This document shows positions 36,158 to 44,091 of a DNA stretch of 64,000 nt, one piece after another. Position numbers and translations under genes: made by a program. The DNA is taken from NCBI GenBank assembly GCA_020851555.1, contig JADZCM010000017.1:124001-188000 (forward strand), written 5' to 3'. Below the pieces are notes generated by a model that was not told where the DNA came from, did no database searches, and saw nothing but the letters and a program-made list of their open reading frames with translations. The stretch's first letter is position 1, and every line of letters starts with the position of its first letter. The stretch comes from Bryobacterales bacterium (lineage in GTDB: Bacteria > Acidobacteriota > Terriglobia > Bryobacterales > Bryobacteraceae).

Positions 36158-37515
36158 AGCGCGACATACTCAGCCTGGACGTGGGAACCACCACCTTCAA
36201 AATGGGTGTATTCAGTCCCGCGCTGCAGAAGAAATGCGAGGCGACGCGGACTTACGAAGTCCACGTCTACGGCCAGGGCAAGGCGGACATCGAACCGGAG
36301 AAGTGGTGGCGGGCGCTCCAGGAGTGCTGCGCGGAGGTCCGCGAGCAGCTTTCGCAAGTCGGCGTCCTGACGCTGTCCGTGACTACTCCGGGACTCACGC
36401 CCATGGCAGCCGACGGAACGGCGCTTGGCCCGGCGATCCTGTTCTTCGATGGGCGCTCGCACGCGCAGGCTCGCGCCATACGGGCCGCCGTGGGCGAAGA
36501 GAAGTTCCTGCGCGAGACCTGCAACCTGCCGGTTTCGGGCGGGTCGTCGCTATGTTCCATACTCTGGATCCGCGACAATCAGCCTGAGGTCTGGAGAGCA
36601 GCCGCCAAGTTCGGCCACTGCAATACCTACATGGTCAAGCGGCTGACGGGTCAATGGGCGATCGACCCCTCCACGGTCTCCATCACCGGCCTGTACAACA
36701 CCTCCGCGAACGACCTGACCTGGAACCGCGATGTCCTCCGTCATGCGGAGATTCCCGAAGACAAGCTGCCGCCCCTGTTGCACTCATTCGCCCCGGCGGG
36801 CCGCATTCTGCCCGAACGGGCGGTGGAGTTGGGACTGCCTGCCGATACCGTGGTTCTGTGCGGCGGCAACGACGCGGTGCTGGGCGCGTTCTCGGGCGGC
36901 AGCACCGAACCGGGGATGATCAACAACGTCTGCGGCACCTGCGACATCACCAGCGTCTTCGTGGACAAGCCCGTGAGCAGCCCGAACTTCAACATCCGCT
37001 GCCACGTGATCCCGGGCCGCTGGGTGACGTTCTTCGTGTTGAACACCGGCGGCAAGGCGCTGGAGTGGTTTCACTCCGTGTTCTGCGCGGACATGAGCGA
37101 GAAGCGCTTCTACGAGGAATACATCCCGTCGGTTTTGTCGCGCTTTTTCGGCGGCGCGGACCCGGACCGGCGCGAGGGCCAACTGCCCGTCTACGTCCCG
37201 TTTCTGGGCGGTTCGCGTTACTCCCTGGAACAACGGAAAGCGGAGTTCCAGAACGTGACCCTCGAGACCACGCGGGAGGACATGCTGCTCAGCCTGATCC
37301 GGGGCAACGCAGCCTACCACGGGGAGCACCTGCGCGAAGTGGGGCGCATGGTCAAACTCGGACGCAAGGTAGTCACCACGGGCGGCGGGGCCGGGATTCC
37401 GGGATATCTGGATGTGAAGAAGCGCTGGACGGGCGACTTCGAATATGAATACCAGGAGCAGTCCGCGCTTCTGGGCGCGGCCATGCTCGGTGAGATCTAT
37501 CAATCCGGGTCATAG
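36154..37515 (+). CDS. FGGY-family carbohydrate kinase
   Basis: A 453-residue ATP-dependent sugar kinase of the xylulokinase/rhamnulokinase fold. The first phosphate-binding loop is SLDVGTTTFKMGVF (residues about 7-20). The second domain carries LCGGNDAVLGAFSGG, NVCGTCDITS and a late adenosine motif TTGGGAGIPGYLDVK. It starts with GTG inside the stop codon region of the DapA-like gene (4-nt overlap), so it is translationally coupled. FGGY substrates include ketoses and polyols, and the exact sugar cannot be inferred. Together with the downstream class II aldolase it could supply a phosphorylated ketose for cleavage. Confidence 0.88.
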   Translation: MKRDILSLDVGTTTFKMGVFSPALQKKCEATRTYEVHVYGQGKADIEPEKWWRALQECCAEVREQLSQVGVLTLSVTTPGLTPMAADGTALGPAILFFDGRSHAQARAIRAAVGEEKFLRETCNLPVSGGSSLCSILWIRDNQPEVWRAAAKFGHCNTYMVKRLTGQWAIDPSTVSITGLYNTSANDLTWNRDVLRHAEIPEDKLPPLLHSFAPAGRILPERAVELGLPADTVVLCGGNDAVLGAFSGGSTEPGMINNVCGTCDITSVFVDKPVSSPNFNIRCHVIPGRWVTFFVLNTGGKALEWFHSVFCADMSEKRFYEEYIPSVLSRFFGGADPDRREGQLPVYVPFLGGSRYSLEQRKAEFQNVTLETTREDMLLSLIRGNAAYHGEHLREVGRMVKLGRKVVTTGGGAGIPGYLDVKKRWTGDFEYEYQEQSALLGAAMLGEIYQSGS

Positions 37516-37526
37516 GAGGTGGAATC

Positions 37527-38381
37527 ATGCCTGTGGTTCCGATGCAGCAGATACTGAAACACGCCTTCGAGAACCGTTACGGCGTGGGCGCGTTCAACAT
37601 CGTGGACGGCATCACCATGGACGCCGTGCTCACGGCCGCGGCCGAGACGCGCTCGCCGGTGATCGTGCAGGTGTCGGTGAAGACGGTCAAGGTGATGGGC
37701 GCGAAACTGATCCGCCTGATGTTCCACGAGATGGCGGGCAGGGTGTCCGTCCCGGCGACGCTTCACCTGGACCACTGCCCCGACCGCGCGGTGATCGACG
37801 AATGCCTGGCGGCGGGGTGGAACTCGGTGCTTTTCGACGGCTCCAAGCTCAGCTATGAGGAGAACATGGTGCAGACCAGGTCCGTCGTCGAGGCGGCTCA
37901 CGCCTACGGGGCGGCGGTGGAGGGCGAACTGGAGGCGGTGAAGGGCGTGGAGGACGGCGTCGGCGACGAGTACGGCGGGCCGATCGTGGCGCTGGACAAA
38001 GCCGTGGCCTTCATCCGCCAGACCGGCATCGACAGCTTCGCGCCCGCCATCGGCACCGCGCACGGGCTCTACAAGGGGACGCCGAAGATCAACTTCAAGC
38101 GCGTCGAGGAGATCCTGGCCGAGGAGCCGATCCCCCTGGTGGTGCACGGCGGAACGGGCTTGTCGGAAGAGACTTTCCGCCGGTTGATCAAGAGCGGAGC
38201 GCCCAAGGTCAACATCTCGACCCAGTTGAAGATCACCTACGCGGACAGCTTCCGGAACTACCTGGCGGAGAAGCCCACGGAGTACGATCCGCTGAAGCTG
38301 ATCGGCGCCGTAAAGAAGGCTCTTGTGGCGGAGGTTTCGTCGTTCATGCGGTTCTTCGAGAGCGAGGGGAAAGCGGCATGA
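37527..38381 (+). CDS. Class II (zinc) aldolase, fructose-bisphosphate/tagatose-bisphosphate type
   Basis: A 284-residue metal-dependent ketose-phosphate aldolase. Motifs are GVGAFNIVDGITMDAV near the N-terminus and a zinc/catalytic HLDHCPD segment (about residues 79-85). Further zinc His residues lie in GTAHGLYKG and VVHGGTGLSEE, and the phosphate-binding end is KVNISTQLK. Fructose-, tagatose-, and other ketose-(bis)phosphate aldolases share this family. The operon context with an FGGY kinase suggests a dedicated catabolic substrate instead of glycolysis. The gene starts 11 nt after the kinase and overlaps the next gene by 4 nt. Confidence 0.9.
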   Translation: MPVVPMQQILKHAFENRYGVGAFNIVDGITMDAVLTAAAETRSPVIVQVSVKTVKVMGAKLIRLMFHEMAGRVSVPATLHLDHCPDRAVIDECLAAGWNSVLFDGSKLSYEENMVQTRSVVEAAHAYGAAVEGELEAVKGVEDGVGDEYGGPIVALDKAVAFIRQTGIDSFAPAIGTAHGLYKGTPKINFKRVEEILAEEPIPLVVHGGTGLSEETFRRLIKSGAPKVNISTQLKITYADSFRNYLAEKPTEYDPLKLIGAVKKALVAEVSSFMRFFESEGKAA

Positions 38382-39160
38382 GGAAAGCGCTGATCTTCGA
38401 TTGCGACGGCGTGCTCGGCGACACCGAGCAGTACGGGCACCTGCCCGCCTTCAACCAGATGTGGCGCGAGATGGGCGTCCCCTGGGAGTGGAGCGTGGAG
38501 GAATACGGACGGAAACTCAAGATCGGCGGGGGCAAGGAGCGCATGAGCAGCCTGTTCCGGGAACCGGCGTTTCTTGAGGCCTGGCCCGCGTGTCCGGCGG
38601 ACGAAGCCGCACGCAAGGACCTGGTCGCCCTCTGGCACAAGCGCAAGAGCGCGATTTACAGGGAGATCATCAACTCGGGGCGGATCCCGCCGCGGCCGGG
38701 CGTGAAGCGCCTGTCCGAAGAAGCGCTGGCGGCGGGGTGGACGCTGGCGGTGGCATCGACTTCCGCCCTGGAGTCGGTAAACGCAGTGCTGCGCCACGCC
38801 ATGGGGGACGCAACGGCCAACCGCTTCGCGCTGGTGCTGGCGGGCGATGTGGTCAAGGCCAAGAAGCCCGCGCCTGACATCTACCTGATGGCGTCGGAGA
38901 AGCTCGGCATCCCGCCCGGCGCCTGCGTGGTGGTCGAGGACTCGAACAACGGTGTCGAGTCGGCCGCGGCGGCGGGGATGAAGTGCGTGGTCACGGTGAG
39001 CGGCTACACGCGGGAGGAAGATTTTTCAAAGGCTTCGATCGTGTTGACCTGCCTCGGCGACCCCGGCGGCGAGCGCTGCGAGGTGCTGGAGAACCGCTCG
39101 GCCGCCCGCCCCGGCGCCTGGTTCACCGCGGCCGACCTGGAGAAGGTGCTTCACCCTTAA
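38378..39160 (+). CDS. HAD-family sugar-phosphatase, CbbY-like
   Basis: A 260-residue HAD hydrolase. The nucleophile motif is IFDCDGVLGDTE (residues about 5-16), with Asp-x-Asp at the core, and a helical cap follows. Motif II is the Ser/Thr of VASTSAL, motif III the Lys of VKAKKPAPDIY and motif IV VVVEDSNNGVESAAAAGM. This matches CbbY-like phosphatases, which act on phosphosugars such as xylulose-1,5-bisphosphate, and the related beta-phosphoglucomutases. It overlaps the aldolase stop by 4 nt and belongs to the same operon. A housekeeping role, removing dead-end phosphosugars formed by the kinase/aldolase pair, is plausible. Confidence 0.88.
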   Translation: MRKALIFDCDGVLGDTEQYGHLPAFNQMWREMGVPWEWSVEEYGRKLKIGGGKERMSSLFREPAFLEAWPACPADEAARKDLVALWHKRKSAIYREIINSGRIPPRPGVKRLSEEALAAGWTLAVASTSALESVNAVLRHAMGDATANRFALVLAGDVVKAKKPAPDIYLMASEKLGIPPGACVVVEDSNNGVESAAAAGMKCVVTVSGYTREEDFSKASIVLTCLGDPGGERCEVLENRSAARPGAWFTAADLEKVLHP

Positions 39161-39186
39161 GCCGGACGGTGTCCCAGAATAGAGTC

Positions 39187-39894
39187 ATGGAGACTCTGAC
39201 GGGAAAGATCGCTGCCGTAACCGGCGGCACCCGCGGCATCGGGCGGGCCATCTGCGAAAGGCTGCTGCGGGAGGGGGCGCGGGTCGCCCTCTGCGGGCGC
39301 TTGCAGGCGTCCGTCGACAACGCCGTCCGCGAGATGGCGCATCCCGGCCGTGTCCAGGGACTTGCGGCGGACGTACGGAAGCTACAGGATGTCCGCCGGT
39401 TTTTCGGCTGGGTGGAGGAGCAGTTCGGGGGGCTGGACATACTGGTGAACAACGCCGGGGAAGGCGTCTTCCGCAGAGTGGGAGAGATGACGGCGGAGGA
39501 GTGGCACCGCAACATCGACCTGAATCTGAACGGGGCCTACTACTGCGCGCACGAAGCCCTGGCGCTTTTCGCCAGGCGCGGCGGCGGGTTCATTGTGAAC
39601 ATCTCCAGCCTGGCCGGGAAGAACGCCTTCAGCGGCGGCGCAGCCTATAATGCCTCCAAGTTCGGATTGAACGGCTTCAGCGAAGCCCTGATGCTGGACC
39701 ACCGCTACGACAACGTGCGGGTGGCGAGCATCATGCCGGGGAGCGTGAATACGGAGTTCGGGAGGGATGCCACCGGCGCTGACTGGAAGATCCAGCCGGA
39801 GGACGTTGCCGAGGTGGCCGCCATGGTTCTGCGCATGCCCGCCCGGACCATGGTCAGCCGGGTGGAGATCCGGCCGTCTCAGCCGAAGAAGTAG
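39187..39894 (+). CDS. Short-chain dehydrogenase/reductase (SDR)
   Basis: A 235-residue classical SDR. ATG at 39187 opens METLTGKIAAVTGGTRGIGRAI, with the cofactor loop TGGTRGIG at residues 12-19; earlier in-frame starts lie in the HAD gene. Other motifs are NNAGEG, the catalytic Ser in NISSLAG, and Tyr-x-x-x-Lys in AYNASKFG. NAD(P) oxidoreductase of unknown substrate. It is the last gene of the sugar operon, 26 nt after the HAD gene, and is followed by a terminator-like hairpin. It may oxidise or reduce the sugar or polyol entering the pathway (inference). Confidence 0.9.
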   Translation: METLTGKIAAVTGGTRGIGRAICERLLREGARVALCGRLQASVDNAVREMAHPGRVQGLAADVRKLQDVRRFFGWVEEQFGGLDILVNNAGEGVFRRVGEMTAEEWHRNIDLNLNGAYYCAHEALALFARRGGGFIVNISSLAGKNAFSGGAAYNASKFGLNGFSEALMLDHRYDNVRVASIMPGSVNTEFGRDATGADWKIQPEDVAEVAAMVLRMPARTMVSRVEIRPSQPKK

Positions 39895-39909
39895 CCGCAC
39901 GGCCGCAAT

Positions 39910-39928
39910 CCCGGCGGCAGCCGGGTTT
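39910..39928 (+). terminator. Terminator-like hairpin after the sugar operon
   Basis: CCCGGC (39910-39915) and GCCGGG (39920-39925) form a 6-bp stem with loop GGCA, followed by TTT. The short T-run makes it a weak intrinsic terminator, but it lies right after the SDR stop and before the RNase R start. Confidence 0.5.
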
Positions 39929-39949
39929 GCTGTATCCTCAGATGCTTGA

Positions 39950-41824
39950 ATGCGGTCCGATGGCGCCTATCCAGTCATGAGCAGGCTTGAGCCACAGACC
40001 GTTGTTGGTGAGTTGCGGGTGCCTCGCCGGGGGAGTTACGTCATCCCACACGGCGATCCTACGGCGCCGCGGATCGAGATCGCTCCGGGCGGCGAACGGC
40101 CCTCCAGGACGCCCGCCGGACGCATAGGCGCTCCTGCCTCGATCGGGGACCTGGACGGCGCCATCGTCGAGGTCGAACTGCTCGGGCCGGCGCGCGGCCG
40201 TGTCATCGAAGTTCTTGGCCGCCCCGAAGACTTCGGCATCGACGTCGAGATCGTCATACGCAAGCACCGCCTGCCGCACCGCTTCCCCGCCGCCGTTCTC
40301 GATCAGGCGGCGAGCCTGCCCTCCACCATTCCCGCCACTGAGATCGCGCGCCGGCGCGACTTCCGCACGCTCGACATCATCACCATCGACGGCGAGACCG
40401 CCCGCGACTTCGACGACGCGGTTTGGGTGGATACGCTCCCCAGCGGGAACTACGCCTTGCAGGTCCACATCGCCGACGTGAGCCACTACGTACGGCCCAA
40501 CTCGCCCATCGACCGCGAGGCCGCCCTGCGCGGCACCAGCGTCTACTTCCCCGACCGCGCCGTGCCCATGCTGCCGCTGGAACTGTCCACCGGCATCTGC
40601 TCGCTCAACCCGAAGGCCGACCGCCTGGTGCTTTCCGTTCTTCTGGAGATCGACCATCGCGGCGACGTGGTGGCGCAGGAGTTCACCCGCGGCGTCATAC
40701 GCAGCGCCGAACGGCTCACCTACACCGCCGTCCACCTGCTGCTGGCGGGCGACGCCGGACTGCGGGAACGCTACGGCTCCCACACCGGACGCCTGGAGCT
40801 CATGCGCGAACTGGCGCTGCTGTTAAACCGCAAGCGTATGAAACGCGGCTCCATCGACTTCGATCTGCCCGAGCCGCTCATCGAGTTCGACGAATGGGGT
40901 GAGATGACCGGCGTCACCCGCGCTCCGCGCAACATCGCGCACCGCATCATCGAGGAATTCATGCTGGCCGCCAACGAGGCCGTTGCCTCGCACCTGGAAG
41001 CGGCCGGCATACCTCTAATCTTCCGCATACACGAGCCGCCCGACCCGGAGCGGGTCATGGAGTTCGAGGATATTGCCGTACGCTTCGGCTACTCACTCAG
41101 CCTCGGCGCCATGCCGGTCAAGCGATTTCCGGTCGTGGACCGCAAGCGCGACGGCCGCAAAGTGCGCAAGGACCTGATGCTGGCCGACGAGCGGCTTCGA
41201 ATCTCAAGCCGCCACTACCAGGCCTTGGTGCGGAAGATCGAAGGCAAGCCCGAGGAGCGCGTGCTCAGCTACCTGATGTTGCGAAGCCTCAAGCAGGCGC
41301 GCTACTCGGCGGACAACCTCGGTCATTTCGCGCTTGCGGCCTCCACCTACACCCACTTCACGTCACCCATCCGCCGCTACCCGGACCTGATCGTGCACCG
41401 CATTCTTTCTTACACGCTGGACGGAAAGCAGGCCGCGCCCACCAACCTGGCCGCACTGGCCGCCCACGCCTCGCTCGCCGAACGCCGCGCGGCCGACGCG
41501 GAGCGCGAACTGGTGGAGTGGAAGCAGATGAAGTTCATGATCGACAAGGTCGGCGACGAGTTCGACGCCCTGATCGTGAGTATGCACCACTTCGGTTTCT
41601 TCGTCGAGCTGGCGGACCTGTTCGTGGAGGGGCTGGTGCCCATCGACACGCTGACGGGCGACCGCTATGGGTACCAGGAGAACGCGCGCCGCATCGTCGG
41701 CGAGCGTTCGCGGCGGGTGTTCTCGCTGGGCGATACGGTGCGCGTGCGCCTGGACAGAGTGAACGCCGTGGAGCGCAAGCTCCAGTTCAGCGTCGCCGAA
41801 CCGCGTCCCCGGCGCCGCGGGTGA
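39950..41824 (+). CDS. rnr: RNase R/RNase II family 3'-5' exoribonuclease, short N-terminus
   Basis: A 624-residue exoribonuclease. The RNB catalytic domain is complete: RRDFRTLDIITIDGETARDFDDAVWVD with the conserved Asp cluster, then VHIADVSHYV, YFPDRAVPMLP and LSTGICSLNP. It also has HFTSPIRRYPDL and a C-terminal S1 domain. Compared with E. coli RNase R (about 813 residues) the N-terminal helix-turn-helix and one cold-shock domain are missing; only one cold-shock-like domain (about residues 18-130) precedes RNB. A TGA lies directly before the ATG at 39950 and the upstream gene ends 55 nt away, so the short form is real unless an upstream mutation removed the rest. ATG at 39977 is an alternative start. 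Confidence 0.9.
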   Translation: MRSDGAYPVMSRLEPQTVVGELRVPRRGSYVIPHGDPTAPRIEIAPGGERPSRTPAGRIGAPASIGDLDGAIVEVELLGPARGRVIEVLGRPEDFGIDVEIVIRKHRLPHRFPAAVLDQAASLPSTIPATEIARRRDFRTLDIITIDGETARDFDDAVWVDTLPSGNYALQVHIADVSHYVRPNSPIDREAALRGTSVYFPDRAVPMLPLELSTGICSLNPKADRLVLSVLLEIDHRGDVVAQEFTRGVIRSAERLTYTAVHLLLAGDAGLRERYGSHTGRLELMRELALLLNRKRMKRGSIDFDLPEPLIEFDEWGEMTGVTRAPRNIAHRIIEEFMLAANEAVASHLEAAGIPLIFRIHEPPDPERVMEFEDIAVRFGYSLSLGAMPVKRFPVVDRKRDGRKVRKDLMLADERLRISSRHYQALVRKIEGKPEERVLSYLMLRSLKQARYSADNLGHFALAASTYTHFTSPIRRYPDLIVHRILSYTLDGKQAAPTNLAALAAHASLAERRAADAERELVEWKQMKFMIDKVGDEFDALIVSMHHFGFFVELADLFVEGLVPIDTLTGDRYGYQENARRIVGERSRRVFSLGDTVRVRLDRVNAVERKLQFSVAEPRPRRRG

Positions 41825-41837
41825 GGCCGGAGAGGTG

Positions 41838-41843
41838 TATACT
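41838..41843 (+). promoter_or_regulatory. Candidate -10 (TATACT) upstream of the deacetylase gene
   Basis: TATACT lies 122 nt before the ATG at 41965, in the 140-nt gap after the RNase R gene. A short open frame (41876-41950, 24 codons) ends just before the deacetylase ribosome-binding site; whether it is translated is unknown. Confidence 0.3.
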
Positions 41844-41964
41844 GCCGGAATCGGAGCGCGAAGAGAAAAACCTGGATGAGGGCAGAGGTCTACGGGCGTG
41901 CTCGCCGGTATCGGAACGTGCCGGAGCACACGGAAGAGCTCCGGCACTGAGGAGGAACAGGCAT

Positions 41965-42828
41965 ATGTGGAAACTCGTATTGTTGATGGCTGCCGCGGGA
42001 GTGTTATCGGCCCAGACCGGCAAGCTGCGCATTATTGTTTTCGGCGCACACCCGGACGACTGTGAGATCCGCTTCGGAGGCACGGCCGCGCAGTTCGCCG
42101 CCATGGGACATGCGGTGAAGTTCGTCTCGGTCACCAGCGGCGACGCCGGCCACCAGAGCCAGGGGGGCGGCGCGCTCGCCAAGCGCCGGCGGGCGGAGGC
42201 GCAGGAGTCGGGCCGGCGGCTCGGCATCGCGGAGTACGAGGTGTTGGACAACCACGACGGGGAATTGCTGCCCGTTTTGGAGGTCCGCAACCAGATCATC
42301 CGGCGCATACGCGCGTGGAACGCGGACATGGTGCTGGCGCCGCGCCCCAACGACTACCATCCGGATCATCGCTACACCGGGATGCTGGTGCAGGACGCGG
42401 CTTACATGGTGGTGGTTCCGAACATCTGTCCGGACACTCCGCCGCTGAGCCGGAATCCCGTTTTCCTCTACTTCCAGGATGGTTTCCAGAGACCGAATCC
42501 CTTCCGGCCGGATATTGCCGTGGCGATCGACGATTCCTTCGACAAGAAGGTCTCAGCCCTGGACGCCCACGTTTCACAGGTCTACGAGTGGCTGCCCTGG
42601 GTGGACGGCAAACTGGAGCAGGTGCCCAAAGACGCCGCGGCGCGGAGGGCGTGGCTGGCCAAGGAGTACGGCAACCCTGTCACGGCGGAAGTCCGGGCCG
42701 CGCTGGAGAAGTGGTACGGCGCGGACAAGGCGCGCGCGGTCCGGCAGGCCGAAGCGTTCGAACTGTGCGAGTACGGGCGCCGGCCTTCCGAACAGGAGAT
42801 CCGCCAGCTCTTTCCGATGCTACGATGA
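41965..42828 (+). CDS. Secreted PIG-L family deacetylase
   Basis: A 287-residue zinc-dependent N-deacetylase. ATG at 41965 follows GGAGGA (41951-41956) and opens a signal peptide (residues 2-16, LLMAAAGVLSAQ). The PIG-L zinc site GAHPDDCE (about residues 27-34) and a later Pro-Asn-Asp-Tyr-His-Pro-Asp-His segment (RPNDYHPDHR) supply the expected metal ligands. Family members deacetylate N-acetylglucosamine-containing compounds. Export suggests action on an external or periplasmic amino sugar. It is convergent with the MFS transporter gene, whose 3' end overlaps it by 9 nt. Confidence 0.88.
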   Translation: MWKLVLLMAAAGVLSAQTGKLRIIVFGAHPDDCEIRFGGTAAQFAAMGHAVKFVSVTSGDAGHQSQGGGALAKRRRAEAQESGRRLGIAEYEVLDNHDGELLPVLEVRNQIIRRIRAWNADMVLAPRPNDYHPDHRYTGMLVQDAAYMVVVPNICPDTPPLSRNPVFLYFQDGFQRPNPFRPDIAVAIDDSFDKKVSALDAHVSQVYEWLPWVDGKLEQVPKDAAARRAWLAKEYGNPVTAEVRAALEKWYGADKARAVRQAEAFELCEYGRRPSEQEIRQLFPMLR

Positions 42829-44091
42829 TGAGCCGAGGGTCGCGTTGTTGATCAGCGGCTTGGCCCAGAAGCCCACGCTGAGAATCCAGCCCAGCGACAG
42901 GTAGAGCAGCAGCATTCCCGAGCGCAGACCGGCCCAATCGCCCACCTGGCCGATCAAGGCGGGCAGCACCGCTCCCCCGACGATCGCCGTGCAGAGGATC
43001 CCCGCAAACGAGCCGTGTGAATGGCTGAGCGAATTCAGGCCCAGCGAAAAAATGATGGGCCACATCACCGAGAGGAAAGTCCCCATCGCCGGGAAGGCAA
43101 TTAGGGAGACCGGAGCGGGACCGGCGATTGCCGCAGTGAAGGAGACCATCGCCGCCAGAGCCGCGCCGATCAACACCCGCCGGCTGTCGAACAACTTCAG
43201 CAAGACCATTCCCAGCAGGCAGCCGAGGGTCATGGTTCCCCAGAACCAGGAGACTGCCAGCGCTCCGGTGGTTCGAGGATCGAACTGGTGGTAAGTGGAA
43301 AGGAACTGGGAAATCCAGTTCGCCAGTCCCTGCTCCAGCCCCACGTAGAGGAAGATGCTGACGAAGTAGAGCCACACCAGCGGCATGCCGAAGAGCCTGC
43401 GGTGGCTCGACAGGTCGCCCGGCCGCTCCTGGGGCGGCGGTTCGATCCGCGGCACCCGGATCGCGGACGTGACCGCCACCACCACGGCGCCCAGCAGCGC
43501 GAAAACCCAGTAGACGGACACCCAGGGGAGGTCCGGAGGAGTGATCCGCGACAGCGCCGCGAGCCAGAAGTCATGGGGGGGCCCGCCCGCCAGGTTCAAG
43601 ACCAGGTGAGAGTAGACCTGCGGAGCAAGGAATGACGCCGCACCGAAGATGAACTGGGCCAGCGCCGAGTAGAAAGCATAGTTCTCCTCCCCACCCGATA
43701 CGCGCAGCAGGGGATTGATCACCACTTGGAGCGACGCCGAGCCGATCCCGATCAGGAAGAAAGAGACGAGGGCCGTAGCGTAAGACGGCATCGAGGGCAG
43801 CAGCAGCGCACCCGCCAACTGGAGCGCCAAAGCGCCCAGCAGAACTCCCTTCGCGGACGTGCGGTCTCCAAGCATTCCGGCAGGGATGGAGACCAGGCCA
43901 TAGGAGAGGAAGAAGGCGAACGGAAGCAGGCCCGCGGCGGCCAGGCTCAGATGGAAGCTCCGGATGGCCTCGGGGATCAGCGGCCCCATGATGTTGGTCA
44001 GCAGCGAGATGAGGAAGAAGAGGACCAGCACCAGCAGCGTAAGCTTCCAACTGCGGTGTGGATGGGCCAGCGGGCGGCTCGGCGCGGTCAT
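42820..44091 (-). CDS. FucP-like MFS sugar transporter
   Basis: A 423-residue inner-membrane transporter with about 12 transmembrane segments, of the fucose/N-acetylglucosamine-type (FHS) major facilitator group. Visible pieces include LTNIMGPLIPEAIRSFHLS, FFLSYGLVSIPAGML and a central charged loop (about residues 195-215). It continues with FLYVGLEQGLANWISQFL and LSVMWPIIFSLGLNSL. ATG at 44091 overlaps the SIS gene stop by 4 nt; earlier starts (to 44280) lie inside the SIS gene and add a non-membrane Arg-rich tail. Coupling to the SIS-domain gene suggests uptake of the sugar that protein handles. Confidence 0.88.
   Translation of the reverse strand: MTAPSRPLAHPHRSWKLTLLVLVLFFLISLLTNIMGPLIPEAIRSFHLSLAAAGLLPFAFFLSYGLVSIPAGMLGDRTSAKGVLLGALALQLAGALLLPSMPSYATALVSFFLIGIGSASLQVVINPLLRVSGGEENYAFYSALAQFIFGAASFLAPQVYSHLVLNLAGGPPHDFWLAALSRITPPDLPWVSVYWVFALLGAVVVAVTSAIRVPRIEPPPQERPGDLSSHRRLFGMPLVWLYFVSIFLYVGLEQGLANWISQFLSTYHQFDPRTTGALAVSWFWGTMTLGCLLGMVLLKLFDSRRVLIGAALAAMVSFTAAIAGPAPVSLIAFPAMGTFLSVMWPIIFSLGLNSLSHSHGSFAGILCTAIVGGAVLPALIGQVGDWAGLRSGMLLLYLSLGWILSVGFWAKPLINNATLGSSS

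Noticed and set aside
41876-41950. 24-codon open frame just before the deacetylase, as a leader peptide
   Set aside because: The frame is short and Arg/Glu-rich with no regulatory codon run or attenuator hairpin; it could be chance.
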